From contig JBPOIX010000198.1 of NCBI GenBank assembly GCA_052034175.1, positions 1-27,807 on the forward strand: a stretch of 27,807 nt of DNA. Reading direction: 5' to 3'. Positions 15,954 through 23,882 of the stretch are shown here, one piece after another. The notes under the pieces were generated by a model. It made no database searches and had not been told where the DNA came from. It saw only the letters and a list, made by a program, of their open reading frames with translations. How positions within the stretch are numbered: position 1 is the first letter of the stretch; each line of letters begins with the position of its first letter. The DNA is from UBA668 sp052034175 (GTDB lineage: Bacteria; Actinomycetota; Acidimicrobiia; Acidimicrobiales; Ilumatobacteraceae). A program made the position numbers and the translations under genes.

Positions 15954-16552
15954 TGGCACTGGCACTCGAAGGCGCTCACATGCGCGCCGAAGCCACCTTC
16001 CGGCCCAAGGCCAACCGCATCGGCATCTGGCTGTTCATCCTCTCGGAGTCCTTCCTCTTCGCGGCCTTCATCGCCGGGCGGTACATCACCGCCGGCACGG
16101 GGCGCCCGGAGCACCTCAACCAGACGTTGGCGCTCATCCTCACGATGGTGCTGCTGGTGTCCTCCATCAGCGCCTACACGGCCGAGACGGCCATCGCCCA
16201 CGATGATCGGCGCATGTTCACCTGGGCCATGGTGGCCACGCTGGTGTTCGCCGCGGTGTTCTTCGGCGGCGTGATGATGGAGTGGAACGAGATGCTCACG
16301 GACTTCCGTCCGGACACCATCTACGGCACCAACTTCATGATGCTCATCGGCCTGCACGCGTTCCACGTGCTCACCGGCGGCATCGCCCTCGCCTTCGCCC
16401 TGTACCAGGGCCGCAAGGGCCACTTCGGCTCGCACAACTACTGGTTCGTCGAGGCCACGGTGAAGTACTGGCACTTCGTCGACCTGGCGTGGGTGGTCAT
16501 CTACCCGACGCTGTACCTGGTCGGCCAGCCGTTCGCCGAGGGCCACGGGTGA
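15953..16552 (+). CDS. coxC: Cytochrome c oxidase subunit III, A2-type oxidase
   Basis: This 199-residue, five-TM subunit III begins RIGIWLFILSESFLFAAFIAGRY. It continues with VFFGGVMMEWNEM (the conserved helix III Glu region), GTNFMMLIGLHAFHVLTGGIALAFAL and the terminal VEATVKYWHFVDLAWVVIYPTLYL. The signature residues lost in the homologue at 10880 (E in the helix, the two His of LHAFHV, YWHFVD) are all kept here, which makes this the functional copy. Subunit III stabilises subunit I and supports proton uptake. The start overlaps the previous stop. Confidence 0.94.
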   Translation: MALALEGAHMRAEATFRPKANRIGIWLFILSESFLFAAFIAGRYITAGTGRPEHLNQTLALILTMVLLVSSISAYTAETAIAHDDRRMFTWAMVATLVFAAVFFGGVMMEWNEMLTDFRPDTIYGTNFMMLIGLHAFHVLTGGIALAFALYQGRKGHFGSHNYWFVEATVKYWHFVDLAWVVIYPTLYLVGQPFAEGHG

Positions 16553-16568
16553 CGGTACCCTCGTCACG

Positions 16569-17768
16569 GTGAGCGCACCCGCCGCATCCGCGGCGTCTCG
16601 ATGGTTCCGCAGGGTGCAGGTCGTCTTGATCTGCACCCTCGGCATGTGGAGCATCTGTCTCCTCGCGCTGCACATCTACGCCGGTGAAGGGCGCGACCCG
16701 CGCCGCTACGACCTCGTCATCCCCGTGGGGGCGGACGAACAGATCGAGGCCGGCGAGAACCCGCTGGAACTGCCCGGCGAATGGAACCTGGTGTCGGGCG
16801 ACGTGTTGGTCCTGGACAACCGGGAGGACTCCCCGCAGACCATCGGCGCGTGGGCCGTGGAGCCCGGCCAGCGGCGCGAGATCCTGCTGCGGCCGTTCAC
16901 GGGCGTCGTGCAGTGCACCCTGCACCCGGCGGGCGAGATCAGCATGAACGTGGCCCCGCTGGCCACGGATTGGAAGCTGGCGTTCATCGCCACGATGGCC
17001 TTCGGCCCGGCGCTGGGGTTCGGCGCGCTGGCCGTGGGCAAGGTGATGCGTCATGTGCACGACAACGACCCGGACCGTGTGCTGCCCGACCCCGATGCCC
17101 CGCCCGTCACGCCCTCCTGGGTCAGCCGCCACCCGGTCGGCCTGGCCCTGGCCGGGATGTCGGTGGTGGGCCTGGTGGCCACCCTCCTGGTGCTGCAACC
17201 GTGGGAGGAACGCCGCGACGCCACGCTGGCAGGCTTCGTGGAGTCACCGACGCCCGTCGTGGCGGGTCTGGCCCTTCCGGGCGTCGACGGCATCGACGTG
17301 CCCCTGGCGGCCGCTGAGGGCGGCCTGCGCCTGGTCTTCTTCGGCTATGCGTCGTGCCCGGATGTCTGCCCCACGACGATGTCGTCGCTGCAGCGCGCCA
17401 TGGAGGCCGCGGACGACGCCGGGGTGGACGTCGGCAGGGTCGATGTGGCGATGGTGTCCGTCGACCCGGCGCGGGACAGTGCCGCCCACCTCGACGAGTA
17501 CGTGAAGTTCTTCATCCCCACGGCGGACGGCCTGCGCACCGACGACGGGCTCCGCCTGGCGGAGGCGGCCGCGGCGTTCGGGGTCACCTACGAGCTCGGG
17601 CCGCAGGAAGCGAACGGGTCGTACGAGGTGGTGCACTCGGCGTTCGTGTACGCCGTGGACGACGCCGGCAACGTGGTGGTGTCGTGGCCCTCCACGCTGG
17701 CGCCGGAGTTGATCGCTCACGACCTGGCCATCCTGCTCGGCCGCGACGACGGCACGGCGCTGGGCTGA
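16569..17768 (+). CDS. Fusion of cupredoxin-like membrane domain with SCO1/SenC copper chaperone
   Basis: This 399-residue protein has three parts. A TM (~17-36) is followed by an exported cupredoxin-like domain (~50-130; VLVLDNREDSPQTIGAWAVEPGQ then C116, H119, M126 in QCTLHPAGEISM); the usual N-terminal type 1 His is replaced by T/Q. Next come two TMs (~137-158 and 189-208). Residues ~220-395 are a SCO1/SenC domain with C263-C267 (CPDVCP), the Asp of VSVDPARD and H355 (VVHSAF), a complete Cu-binding set. SCO proteins load CuA of subunit II and reduce its cysteines. GTG 16569 begins 16 nt after subunit III. The unusual fusion suggests copper hand-over within one chain; that is inference. Confidence 0.88.
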   Translation: MSAPAASAASRWFRRVQVVLICTLGMWSICLLALHIYAGEGRDPRRYDLVIPVGADEQIEAGENPLELPGEWNLVSGDVLVLDNREDSPQTIGAWAVEPGQRREILLRPFTGVVQCTLHPAGEISMNVAPLATDWKLAFIATMAFGPALGFGALAVGKVMRHVHDNDPDRVLPDPDAPPVTPSWVSRHPVGLALAGMSVVGLVATLLVLQPWEERRDATLAGFVESPTPVVAGLALPGVDGIDVPLAAAEGGLRLVFFGYASCPDVCPTTMSSLQRAMEAADDAGVDVGRVDVAMVSVDPARDSAAHLDEYVKFFIPTADGLRTDDGLRLAEAAAAFGVTYELGPQEANGSYEVVHSAFVYAVDDAGNVVVSWPSTLAPELIAHDLAILLGRDDGTALG

Positions 17769-17810
17769 GCCTCGTGAGGAGCGCAAGAACCTCGCCCCGG
17801 AACACGTGCA

Positions 17811-17824
17811 AGGACCTAAGTCCC
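17811..17824. promoter_or_regulatory. DevR/DosR-like palindrome before the cytochrome c pair
   Basis: AGGACCTAAGTCCC matches GGGAC-N4-GTCCC at 9 of 10 defined positions. It is itself framed by CGTGCA (17805-17810) and TGCACG (17832-17837). It is centred about 38-44 bp upstream of the GTG starts at 17856/17862, a position suited to activation. Confidence 0.5.
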
Positions 17825-17855
17825 TAGCGACTGCACGGAGCCGCTGGCAGATTCT

Positions 17856-18323
17856 GTGGCCGTGAGAGACGCGCACTCAGCCACTGGCATGCCCGCGCAC
17901 GGGCAGGCAGGCGGGCATCCCCCGGTTCGGGCCTGGACGCGGGCGTTGCTGGTCATCGCCACGGCCGCCTACGTCATCGCCACCTTCAGCTTGCTGAAGG
18001 CGGATCGCGGCGGCAAGGGCATGCAGGTCGCCATGATCGCCATCGCCGGCGTGGTGCTGCTGGTCACCCTGGTGGTTCGTCGCCGAGCCATTCTCGCGGC
18101 GTTCGGTGTGCAGCGTCAGAAGCTCGGCCAGCACCAGCTGTGGCTGCGGTTCATCCGCGTCATCGCCCTCGGCGGGGCGGTACTGGCAGCCTTCGGTGCA
18201 GCCCGCTCGAAGGACCACCAGATGCTGTCGGCGCTGATGTTGGTGATCGATCTGTGGGTGCTGAGCATTGCAATTCGGCTGGACAATGCGGCGCGCGCCG
18301 CGAAGGTGGAAGGAACAGCATGA
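17856..18323 (+). CDS. Hypothetical four-TM membrane protein
   Basis: This 155-residue protein is not recognised. A His/Gly-rich N-terminus (~1-24) is followed by TMs at about 28-46, 54-73, 98-117 and 121-141, with a basic loop (VRRRAILAAFGVQRQKLGQHQLWLR) between TM2 and TM3. Two GTG starts are possible: 17856 and 17862. The second has GATTCT (17850-17855) 6 nt upstream and would be leaderless. The stop overlaps the cytochrome c start as ATGA, so the two are translationally coupled, and a DevR-like box precedes them. A role in anchoring or supporting the cytochrome or an oxidase is plausible from position only. Confidence 0.75.
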   Translation: MAVRDAHSATGMPAHGQAGGHPPVRAWTRALLVIATAAYVIATFSLLKADRGGKGMQVAMIAIAGVVLLVTLVVRRRAILAAFGVQRQKLGQHQLWLRFIRVIALGGAVLAAFGAARSKDHQMLSALMLVIDLWVLSIAIRLDNAARAAKVEGTA

Positions 18324-18898
18324 GTGGTCACGACGCACCCGAGCAGGCCGTCGAGGTCAGCCCGGCCGAGCAGTACCTCGGTCACAAGGAGGGCTGGCTC
18401 GTCGCGCTGTCGGTGGTGGCGCTGGCCACCCTCGTGCTGTCGTTCGCCGGCTTCATGCGCGCCGGCCACGTGGAGTCCGCCGCCCTCGGCAGCGGCGAGT
18501 ACGGCGGCAACTGCGCCTCTTGCCACGGCGCGGGCGGCGAGGGCGTGGGTTCGTTCCCCGGCTTCACGAATGGGGCCGTGGTGGCCACCTTCCCGAACCC
18601 GGTGGACCATGTCCGCTGGGTCATCCTCGGCTCGAACAAGGGCGCGGACCTGTACGTCGCCGCCGGCAAGGAAGTGGCTGGCGGCATGCCGACGTGGGCC
18701 GAGAACGGGATGTCGCTCACCCAGATCGTGCATGCAGTGATCTACGAACGTCAGACGCTCAGCGGCCAGCCGCTCGAGGGCGACGAGCTCGATCAGTGGG
18801 ACGGGTTGTCGGCAGTGATCGCGGACTACCCGGAGTACGGCTACACCCAGGCCGAGGTCGACGCCTTGCTGGCGGAGATCGAGGCCCTCGCCGGGTAA
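18320..18898 (+). CDS. Membrane-anchored monoheme cytochrome c
   Basis: This 192-residue protein has a cytoplasmic N-terminus, one TM (~27-46, LVALSVVALATLVLSFAGFM) and an exported class I cytochrome c domain. The heme c site is C65-A-S-C68-H69 and the probable sixth ligand is M123 (GGMPTW). The pattern NCASCHGAGGEGVGSFPGF is standard. It likely carries electrons to the CuA centre of the A2 oxidase, whose subunit II lacks a cytochrome of its own. It is co-translated with the upstream four-TM protein (ATGA overlap). The gene ends 9 bp from the convergent thioredoxin gene. Confidence 0.93.
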   Translation: MSGHDAPEQAVEVSPAEQYLGHKEGWLVALSVVALATLVLSFAGFMRAGHVESAALGSGEYGGNCASCHGAGGEGVGSFPGFTNGAVVATFPNPVDHVRWVILGSNKGADLYVAAGKEVAGGMPTWAENGMSLTQIVHAVIYERQTLSGQPLEGDELDQWDGLSAVIADYPEYGYTQAEVDALLAEIEALAG

Positions 18899-18907
18899 GG
18901 AGGCCCG

Positions 18908-19495
18908 CTACTCGGAACCGGTTGCCGCAGCAGCCAGCGCTTCCAGGGTGGCATCGTCCAGTTCCCCGAGGTGCACCGCCACCACCCGCCCGTCCGCGGT
19001 GACGGCGATGGTGGCCGGCAGCGCCGCAACGGAGAACGCCGCCAGCACCGCCCCGTCCGGGTCGCGGTACTGAGGGTAGGTGGCACCCACTTCCTGCAGG
19101 AAGGCCGTCAGCGTGTCGGCGTCGTCGAGCGGGTTGACACCCACCACGACCACCGCGTCGGTCGTCTCGACGAAGCGCTGCAACACGGGCATCTCCGCCC
19201 GGCACGGCCGGCAGGTCGATGCCCAGACGTTCAGCAGCATCGGCCTTCCCGCGAGATCGGCCAGATCAGCGGCCGCGCCGTCGACGGTGGCGACGTGCAG
19301 GTCGAGGTCGGTCAGGTGGGTACCCGACGGGACGAACGTCTCGGGTGGGGCCAGCGAACCGGGAGACGAATCGGCAATCACGGTGACGTACGGCCCGGGC
19401 ACGCCGGTGTCGTGCGCCACCCACCACGCCGAGGCGGCAGCGCCGCCCAACACCACGGTGGCCACCACGTAAGGGGAAGGCCGCCGCAACGCCAT
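18908..19495 (-). CDS. ResA/TlpA-like membrane-anchored thiol-disulfide oxidoreductase
   Basis: This 195-residue protein has an N-terminal anchor (~9-27) and an exported thioredoxin fold: LAGRPMLLNVWASTC with active-site C95-R-P-C98, AEMPVLQRF, VVVGVNPLDDADTLTAFLQEVGATYPQYRDPDG and the cis-Pro loop ALPATI (P160). ResA/TlpA proteins reduce the CxxCH cysteines of apocytochrome c before heme ligation, or the cysteines of CuA. Two cytochrome c domains and two CuA subunits are encoded next door, so either role fits. It is divergent from ctaC and shares a 103-bp regulatory gap. The start ATG 19495 follows TACGCT by 6 nt, implying a leaderless mRNA. Confidence 0.9.
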   Translation of the reverse strand: MALRRPSPYVVATVVLGGAAASAWWVAHDTGVPGPYVTVIADSSPGSLAPPETFVPSGTHLTDLDLHVATVDGAAADLADLAGRPMLLNVWASTCRPCRAEMPVLQRFVETTDAVVVVGVNPLDDADTLTAFLQEVGATYPQYRDPDGAVLAAFSVAALPATIAVTADGRVVAVHLGELDDATLEALAAAATGSE

Positions 19496-19501
19496 AGGTG
19501 C

Positions 19502-19507
19502 AGCGTA
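19502..19507 (-). promoter_or_regulatory. Predicted -10 TACGCT for the thioredoxin gene (leaderless)
   Basis: On the minus strand TACGCT is followed by 6 nt and the ATG at 19495. The palindrome at 19519-19532 would overlap the -35 region of this promoter. Confidence 0.5.
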
Positions 19508-19518
19508 TCGACTGCATT

Positions 19519-19532
19519 GTGACGAAAGTCCC
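19519..19532. promoter_or_regulatory. DevR/DosR-like palindrome in the divergent resA/ctaC region
   Basis: GTGACGAAAGTCCC matches GGGAC-N4-GTCCC at 9 of 10 defined positions. It is about 30 bp from the predicted start of the thioredoxin transcript and about 70 bp from that of ctaC, so it could repress the former or activate the latter. Confidence 0.45.
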
Positions 19533-19560
19533 TGGTCACAACGGTGGCCCAGGGGTTGAG

Positions 19561-19589
19561 TTGACTGCGCCCTCGCGCGCCCCTATAGG
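19561..19589 (+). promoter_or_regulatory. Consensus-like promoter of the caa3 oxidase operon
   Basis: TTGACT (19561-19566) and TATAGG (19584-19589) are separated by 17 bp, an excellent housekeeping-sigma promoter. The -10 ends 9 nt before the GTG of ctaC (19599), so the leader is only a few bases long. Confidence 0.65.
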
Positions 19590-19598
19590 CTCGCGCTC

Positions 19599-20837
19599 GT
19601 GTTCGTACCTCACTCTCGCCGCCGCGCGGCTGCGGCTGTCGCCATCGGCCTGTTGCTGGCCGGCTGTGCGGACAATGCGCCGCAAGATCTCTTCGAACCT
19701 GCTGGCCCCAACGCCCGCAAAATCGACGAGGATCTCGGTGGCCAGCGGTTCATCTTCATCGTCGCCGGGATCGTCGCCGCGCTCGTCATCGCCGCGGTGC
19801 TGTACATCGTCGTCAAGTTCAAGGACCGCGGGCAGGAGCTCCCGGACCAAGGCCACGGCAAGCCGGTGCTGGAACTGGTGATGACCATCGGCCCGGCACT
19901 GCTGCTGGCCGCGGTGGCCGTCCCCACCTGGATCAAGGTGATGGAGCTCAACGAGTCCAGCGACGCTGAGTGCGTGGTCAACGTCACCGGCCAGCAGTGG
20001 TGGTGGGAGTACGACTACCCGGCGCAGACCTGTGGCGGCATCACCATTCCCGAGCCGATCGTCACCAGCGGCGAGATGGTCATCCCGGCAGGTGTGCCGG
20101 TGCAGTTGCGCATCACCAGCCGCGACGTCATCCACTCCTACTGGATCCCTGCGCTGAACGGCAAGCGAGACGCCGTGCCCGGCCGCCTGCACCCGCTGCG
20201 CATGGAGGCGGACGAGCCCGGCATCTATGTCGGCCAGTGCACCGAGTTCTGCGGCCTCAGCCACGCGCGCATGCGCCAGGCCGTGGTGGCCCTCGACGGT
20301 GCGGACTTCCAGACCTGGGTGGACAACCAGCTGGAGGAGTACGTCGCGCCTGAGGAAGGCTCGCTCGCTGCCGAGGGCGAAGCGCAGTTCATCACCAACT
20401 GCTCCTACTGCCACCAGGTGAACGGCCTGCTGAACAGCGAAGGCGGCCCCGTGCTGGCCAGGCCGGACCAGAACCTGGTCTCCGGCGCGGCCCCGAACCT
20501 CACCAACCTGATGACCCGCACCGGCTTCGCCGGCTTCACCTTCGACCTCGTCACCGAGGAGTGCCGGGACATGTTGTGGGATGCCGACCCGGCCGAGTTC
20601 GGCGAGATGTACCTCGCCGGCGTGTGGATGAACACACCCGAGGGCGCCACGACGCCGGCCTGCTTCAACGAGGTCGAACTGCGCAGCTGGCTGCGCAACG
20701 CGCCGGCGATGAAGCCGATGTACACCGACCCCAACAAGCTCGAAGCCTCCGACGGCCTGATGCGTGGCATGCCCGACCTGCCGCTCTCCGAGGAACAGAT
20801 CGATCTTCTCATCTCCTACCTGCTCGAGCGGAAGTAA
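19599..20837 (+). CDS. ctaC: caa3 oxidase subunit II (CuA) with fused C-terminal cytochrome c
   Basis: This 412-residue lipoprotein has signal peptide and lipobox LLAGC (C23). TMs lie at ~51-73 and ~92-110, followed by the electron-entry loop GQQWWWEYDYP. The CuA site is complete: H179 (VIHSYW), C214, E216, C218 (CTEFC), H222 and M225. After ~residue 255 a class I cytochrome c domain follows, with C268-S-Y-C271-H272 and a probable axial Met in RGMPDL (M391). The fusion defines the caa3 type, in which the attached cytochrome feeds CuA. The domain contains an insert (~300-370, with extra Cys in EEC and PAC) between heme site and axial Met. The GTG start sits just after a strong promoter; ctaD follows 12 nt later. 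Confidence 0.96.
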   Translation: MFVPHSRRRAAAAVAIGLLLAGCADNAPQDLFEPAGPNARKIDEDLGGQRFIFIVAGIVAALVIAAVLYIVVKFKDRGQELPDQGHGKPVLELVMTIGPALLLAAVAVPTWIKVMELNESSDAECVVNVTGQQWWWEYDYPAQTCGGITIPEPIVTSGEMVIPAGVPVQLRITSRDVIHSYWIPALNGKRDAVPGRLHPLRMEADEPGIYVGQCTEFCGLSHARMRQAVVALDGADFQTWVDNQLEEYVAPEEGSLAAEGEAQFITNCSYCHQVNGLLNSEGGPVLARPDQNLVSGAAPNLTNLMTRTGFAGFTFDLVTEECRDMLWDADPAEFGEMYLAGVWMNTPEGATTPACFNEVELRSWLRNAPAMKPMYTDPNKLEASDGLMRGMPDLPLSEEQIDLLISYLLERK

Positions 20838-20849
20838 GGGAGCCCCGTC

Positions 20850-22868
20850 ATGGCACTCATCGAACAACCTTCCGGCATCCCCACCTTCGCCGGCATCCGC
20901 ACCGGTGGCACCGCCGCCGTCCCGCCCTCCGAAGGGCTCGGCGTGTTCCGCCGCCCGGTTGCCGCCACCGGCTGGAAGTCGTGGCTCTTCACCGTCGACC
21001 ACAAGAAGCTGGGGATCATGTACGGCGCCGTGGCGCTGTTCTTCTTCCTCGTCGGCGGTGTCGAGGCCCTCCTCATCCGCCTGCAGTTGGCCGCACCGGA
21101 CAACACGGTGCTCGACGCCGGCCTGTACAACGAGATGTTCACGATGCACGCCACGACGATGGTGTTCCTCTTCGTGATGCCGATGGCGGCGGCGTTCGCC
21201 AACTACTTCCTGCCCCTGCAGATCGGCGCCCGCGACGTGGCGTTCCCCCGCATCAACGCCCTCGGCTTCTGGATGTTCCTCTTCGGCGGCATCTTCCTCA
21301 ACACCTCGTGGTTCCTCGGCGGTGCGGCGGACGGCGGCTGGTTCATGTACTCGCCGAACTCCAACCCGATGTTCTCCCCGACCCACGGTGTGGACTTCTG
21401 GGTGCTCGGCCTGCAGATCACGGGCATCGCATCCCTGGTGGGTGCGATCAACCTGATCGTCACCGTGCTCAACATGCGGGCGCCCGGCATGAGCATGATG
21501 AAGATGCCGATGTTCACCTGGATGGTGTTGGTCGTGCAGTTCCTGCTGGCCTTCGCCCTGCCGGTGATCACCGTGGCGCTGTTCCTGCTGAGCTTCGAGC
21601 GCAACTTCGGTGCCACGTTCTTCAACGTCGAGATGGGCGCCGACCCGCTGCTGTGGCAGCACCTGTTCTGGATCTTCGGCCACCCCGAGGTGTACATCAT
21701 CATCCTGCCGAGCTTCGGCATCATCTCCGAGGTCCTGCCGACGTTCGCCCGCAAGCCGCTGTTCGGCTACAACTTCGTCGTCTTCTCCGGTGCGGCCATC
21801 GGCTTCGTCGGCTGGGGTGTGTGGGCGCACCACATGTTCGCCAGCGGCCTCGGGCCGATGAGCGTGGCCATGTTCTCGGTGGCCACGATGCTGATCGCCA
21901 TCCCCACTGGCGTGAAGATCATCAACTGGACGGCCACGTTGTGGGGCGGCAAGTTGTGGTTCACGTCGGCGATGAAGTTCGCCATCGGCGTGATCGTGCT
22001 GTTCACCATCGGCGGCGTCACCGGCGTCACCCACGCCGTGGCCCCGGCGGACACCCAGCAGACCGACACGTACCACATCGTCGGCCACTTCCACTATGTG
22101 ATCGTCGGCGGTGCGGTGATGGGCCTTTTCGCCGGCTTCTATTACTGGTGGCCGAAGATGTTCGGCAAGTTGCTGAACGAGAAGCTCGGCTCGTGGAACT
22201 TCTGGCTGATGTTCTTCGGCGTCAACCTCACCTTCGGGCCGATGCACATCCTCGGCATGCAGGGCCAGCCGCGGCGCATGGTGGTGTGGCCGGACAAGCT
22301 CACCGGTGACGGCTTCTTCGACCTCGCCTTCTGGAACCAGGTGGCCACGTGGGGTTCGTTCATGATCGGTCTCGGCGTGCTGCTGTTCCTGGTGAACATC
22401 GTGGTCACGGCCCGCAAGCCGGAGCGTGCCCCGCTCGACCCGTGGGACGCCCGCACCCTGGAGTGGATCACTGCCAGCCCGCCCAAGGAGCACAACTTCG
22501 ACCGCGTGCCCACCGTTGCCGTGCTCGACGAGTTCTTCTACCGCAAGTACGAAGAGATCGAGGGCGAGGACGGCCACACCAAGCTGGTCAAGGTGCGCTC
22601 GGCGGAAGAGGTGCTGGCCGAGGAAGAGGCCGCCGCGGATGCGCACATCCACCTGCCGTCGCCGTCGTACTGGCCGATCGTGCTGGCGCTCGGTGTGCCG
22701 ATCATGGCCTACGGGCTGATCTTCAACCTGATGCTCACCGTGGTCGGTGCGGCGGTGGTGCTGCTGGCCAGCTTCGGCTGGGCGCTCGAGCCGTCCGTCG
22801 CCGACGACAGCGACTACGACCCGCCCGCGAGCGGCGATTCGACGAAGGAGTTGGTGACCGTTGGCTGA
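20850..22868 (+). CDS. ctaD: caa3 oxidase subunit I, A1 type (GHPEVY motif)
   Basis: This 672-residue catalytic subunit carries a full ligand set: H100 (TMHATT), H278 with E280 and Y282 (GHPEVY), H327-H328, H413 and H415 (GHFHY). The helix VI glutamate marks the A1 class, unlike the other oxidase of this window. After the usual DPWDARTLEWITASPPKEHNF end there is a charged linker (EEVLAEEEAAADAH) and two more TMs (~611-630 and 633-650; SPSYWPIVLALGVPIMAYGL...), an extension resembling a fused small subunit. ATG 20850 has a GGGAG ribosome site. The end overlaps the TTG start of ctaE by 8 nt. Confidence 0.96.
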   Translation: MALIEQPSGIPTFAGIRTGGTAAVPPSEGLGVFRRPVAATGWKSWLFTVDHKKLGIMYGAVALFFFLVGGVEALLIRLQLAAPDNTVLDAGLYNEMFTMHATTMVFLFVMPMAAAFANYFLPLQIGARDVAFPRINALGFWMFLFGGIFLNTSWFLGGAADGGWFMYSPNSNPMFSPTHGVDFWVLGLQITGIASLVGAINLIVTVLNMRAPGMSMMKMPMFTWMVLVVQFLLAFALPVITVALFLLSFERNFGATFFNVEMGADPLLWQHLFWIFGHPEVYIIILPSFGIISEVLPTFARKPLFGYNFVVFSGAAIGFVGWGVWAHHMFASGLGPMSVAMFSVATMLIAIPTGVKIINWTATLWGGKLWFTSAMKFAIGVIVLFTIGGVTGVTHAVAPADTQQTDTYHIVGHFHYVIVGGAVMGLFAGFYYWWPKMFGKLLNEKLGSWNFWLMFFGVNLTFGPMHILGMQGQPRRMVVWPDKLTGDGFFDLAFWNQVATWGSFMIGLGVLLFLVNIVVTARKPERAPLDPWDARTLEWITASPPKEHNFDRVPTVAVLDEFFYRKYEEIEGEDGHTKLVKVRSAEEVLAEEEAAADAHIHLPSPSYWPIVLALGVPIMAYGLIFNLMLTVVGAAVVLLASFGWALEPSVADDSDYDPPASGDSTKELVTVG

Positions 22869-23508
22869 CATCGCCATCCACGACCCCGGCCACACCGCCG
22901 GACACGAGGCGCACGACGCGCACGACGCGGGGCACGGTGCTCATGTCACCGCCACGGGCCTGAGCAACAACAAGCTGGCCATGTGGTTGTTCCTCGGCAC
23001 CGAGTGCCTGCTGTTCGGCGGCCTGATCAGCACCTACATGCTGTATCGCGGCCGCATCGGCACGGGCCCCGGGCCGGGCGCCATCTTCGACATCCCGCTC
23101 ACCTCGGTGAGCAGCTTCATCCTGCTGATGAGTTCGCTGACGATGGTGCTGGCCGTGAACTCCGCCAAGGAGCACGACGACCGCAACACCAACCTGTGGC
23201 TCACGGCCACGGCGATGCTCGGTGCCCTGTTCGTGGGCGGCCAGGTGTACGAGTTCACGGCCTTCTACCAGGAGGGCCTGGGCTTCACGACCAGCCTGTT
23301 CGGCTCCAGCTTCTACACGCTCACCGGTTTCCACGGGGTGCACGTCACGCTCGGCATCATCATGTTGATGGCCCTGGTGGGCATCATCTCCCGCAACCGG
23401 GTGCCGGGCGACAAGGCCGAAGTGGTGGAGCTGATCGGCCTGTACTGGCACTTCGTCGATGTCGTCTGGGTGATCATCTTCACCCTCGTCTACCTGATCC
23501 CCGCCTGA
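22861..23508 (+). CDS. ctaE: caa3 oxidase subunit III
   Basis: This 215-residue protein starts at TTG 22861 inside the end of ctaD, where GGAG lies about 12 nt upstream. The first ~30 residues are His/Asp-rich (about eight His in IHDPGHTAGHEAHDAHDAGH). Five TMs follow with the subunit III signatures KLAMWLFLGTECLLFGGLIS, FVGGQVYEFTAFYQEG, SFYTLTGFHGVHVTLGIIML and LIGLYWHFVDVVWVIIFTLVYL. It stabilises subunit I in the membrane. The His-rich tail faces the cytoplasm if topology is normal, and could bind metal. Confidence 0.94.
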   Translation: MADIAIHDPGHTAGHEAHDAHDAGHGAHVTATGLSNNKLAMWLFLGTECLLFGGLISTYMLYRGRIGTGPGPGAIFDIPLTSVSSFILLMSSLTMVLAVNSAKEHDDRNTNLWLTATAMLGALFVGGQVYEFTAFYQEGLGFTTSLFGSSFYTLTGFHGVHVTLGIIMLMALVGIISRNRVPGDKAEVVELIGLYWHFVDVVWVIIFTLVYLIPA

Positions 23509-23518
23509 GGTCCGAACC

Positions 23519-23872
23519 ATGAGCGCAGTCATCGAACCAGCTGACGCGGCGCACGCCGCCCCCGCAGCGGCCCACGGCCACGACCCCCACGCCGAGCACA
23601 AGGTGCGCAACATCACCTTCATCAAGGTGGCCATCTTCCTGGCGATCATCACCGCCCTGGAGACCTCCACCTATTGGTGGCCGGACGACATGCACACGGT
23701 TGGCATGGTCGTGCTGTTCGTGTCCATGATCATCAAGTTCTTCGTGATCCTGCTGTGGTTCATGCACCTCAAGTGGGACAGCTGGCTGTTCAGCATGCTC
23801 TTCTACATCGGGCTGTTCCTCGCGGTCGCGGTGTACGTGGTGGCGCTGTTCACCTTCAAGTTCTTCGCCTGA
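23519..23872 (+). CDS. caa3 oxidase subunit IV
   Basis: This 117-residue protein has a His/Ala-rich N-terminus (HAAPAAAHGHDPHAEHK) and three TMs at ~33-50, 60-80 and 92-113. The block VAIFLAIITALETSTYWW and FVSMIIKFFVILLWFMHLKWD are the hallmarks of the prokaryotic cytochrome c oxidase subunit IV (caa3) family. It sits between subunit III and the assembly factor ctaG, standard for this cluster. ATG 23519 is 10 nt after the ctaE stop. Confidence 0.92.
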   Translation: MSAVIEPADAAHAAPAAAHGHDPHAEHKVRNITFIKVAIFLAIITALETSTYWWPDDMHTVGMVVLFVSMIIKFFVILLWFMHLKWDSWLFSMLFYIGLFLAVAVYVVALFTFKFFA

Positions 23873-23882
23873 GCCCGGCCCG

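Noticed and set aside
19536..22895. Very long minus-strand open frame (1119 codons) opposite ctaC/ctaD
   Set aside because: It is antisense to two certain oxidase genes. It reads as His/Arg/Gln/Gly-rich low-complexity sequence without domains, the usual shadow of third-position GC bias.
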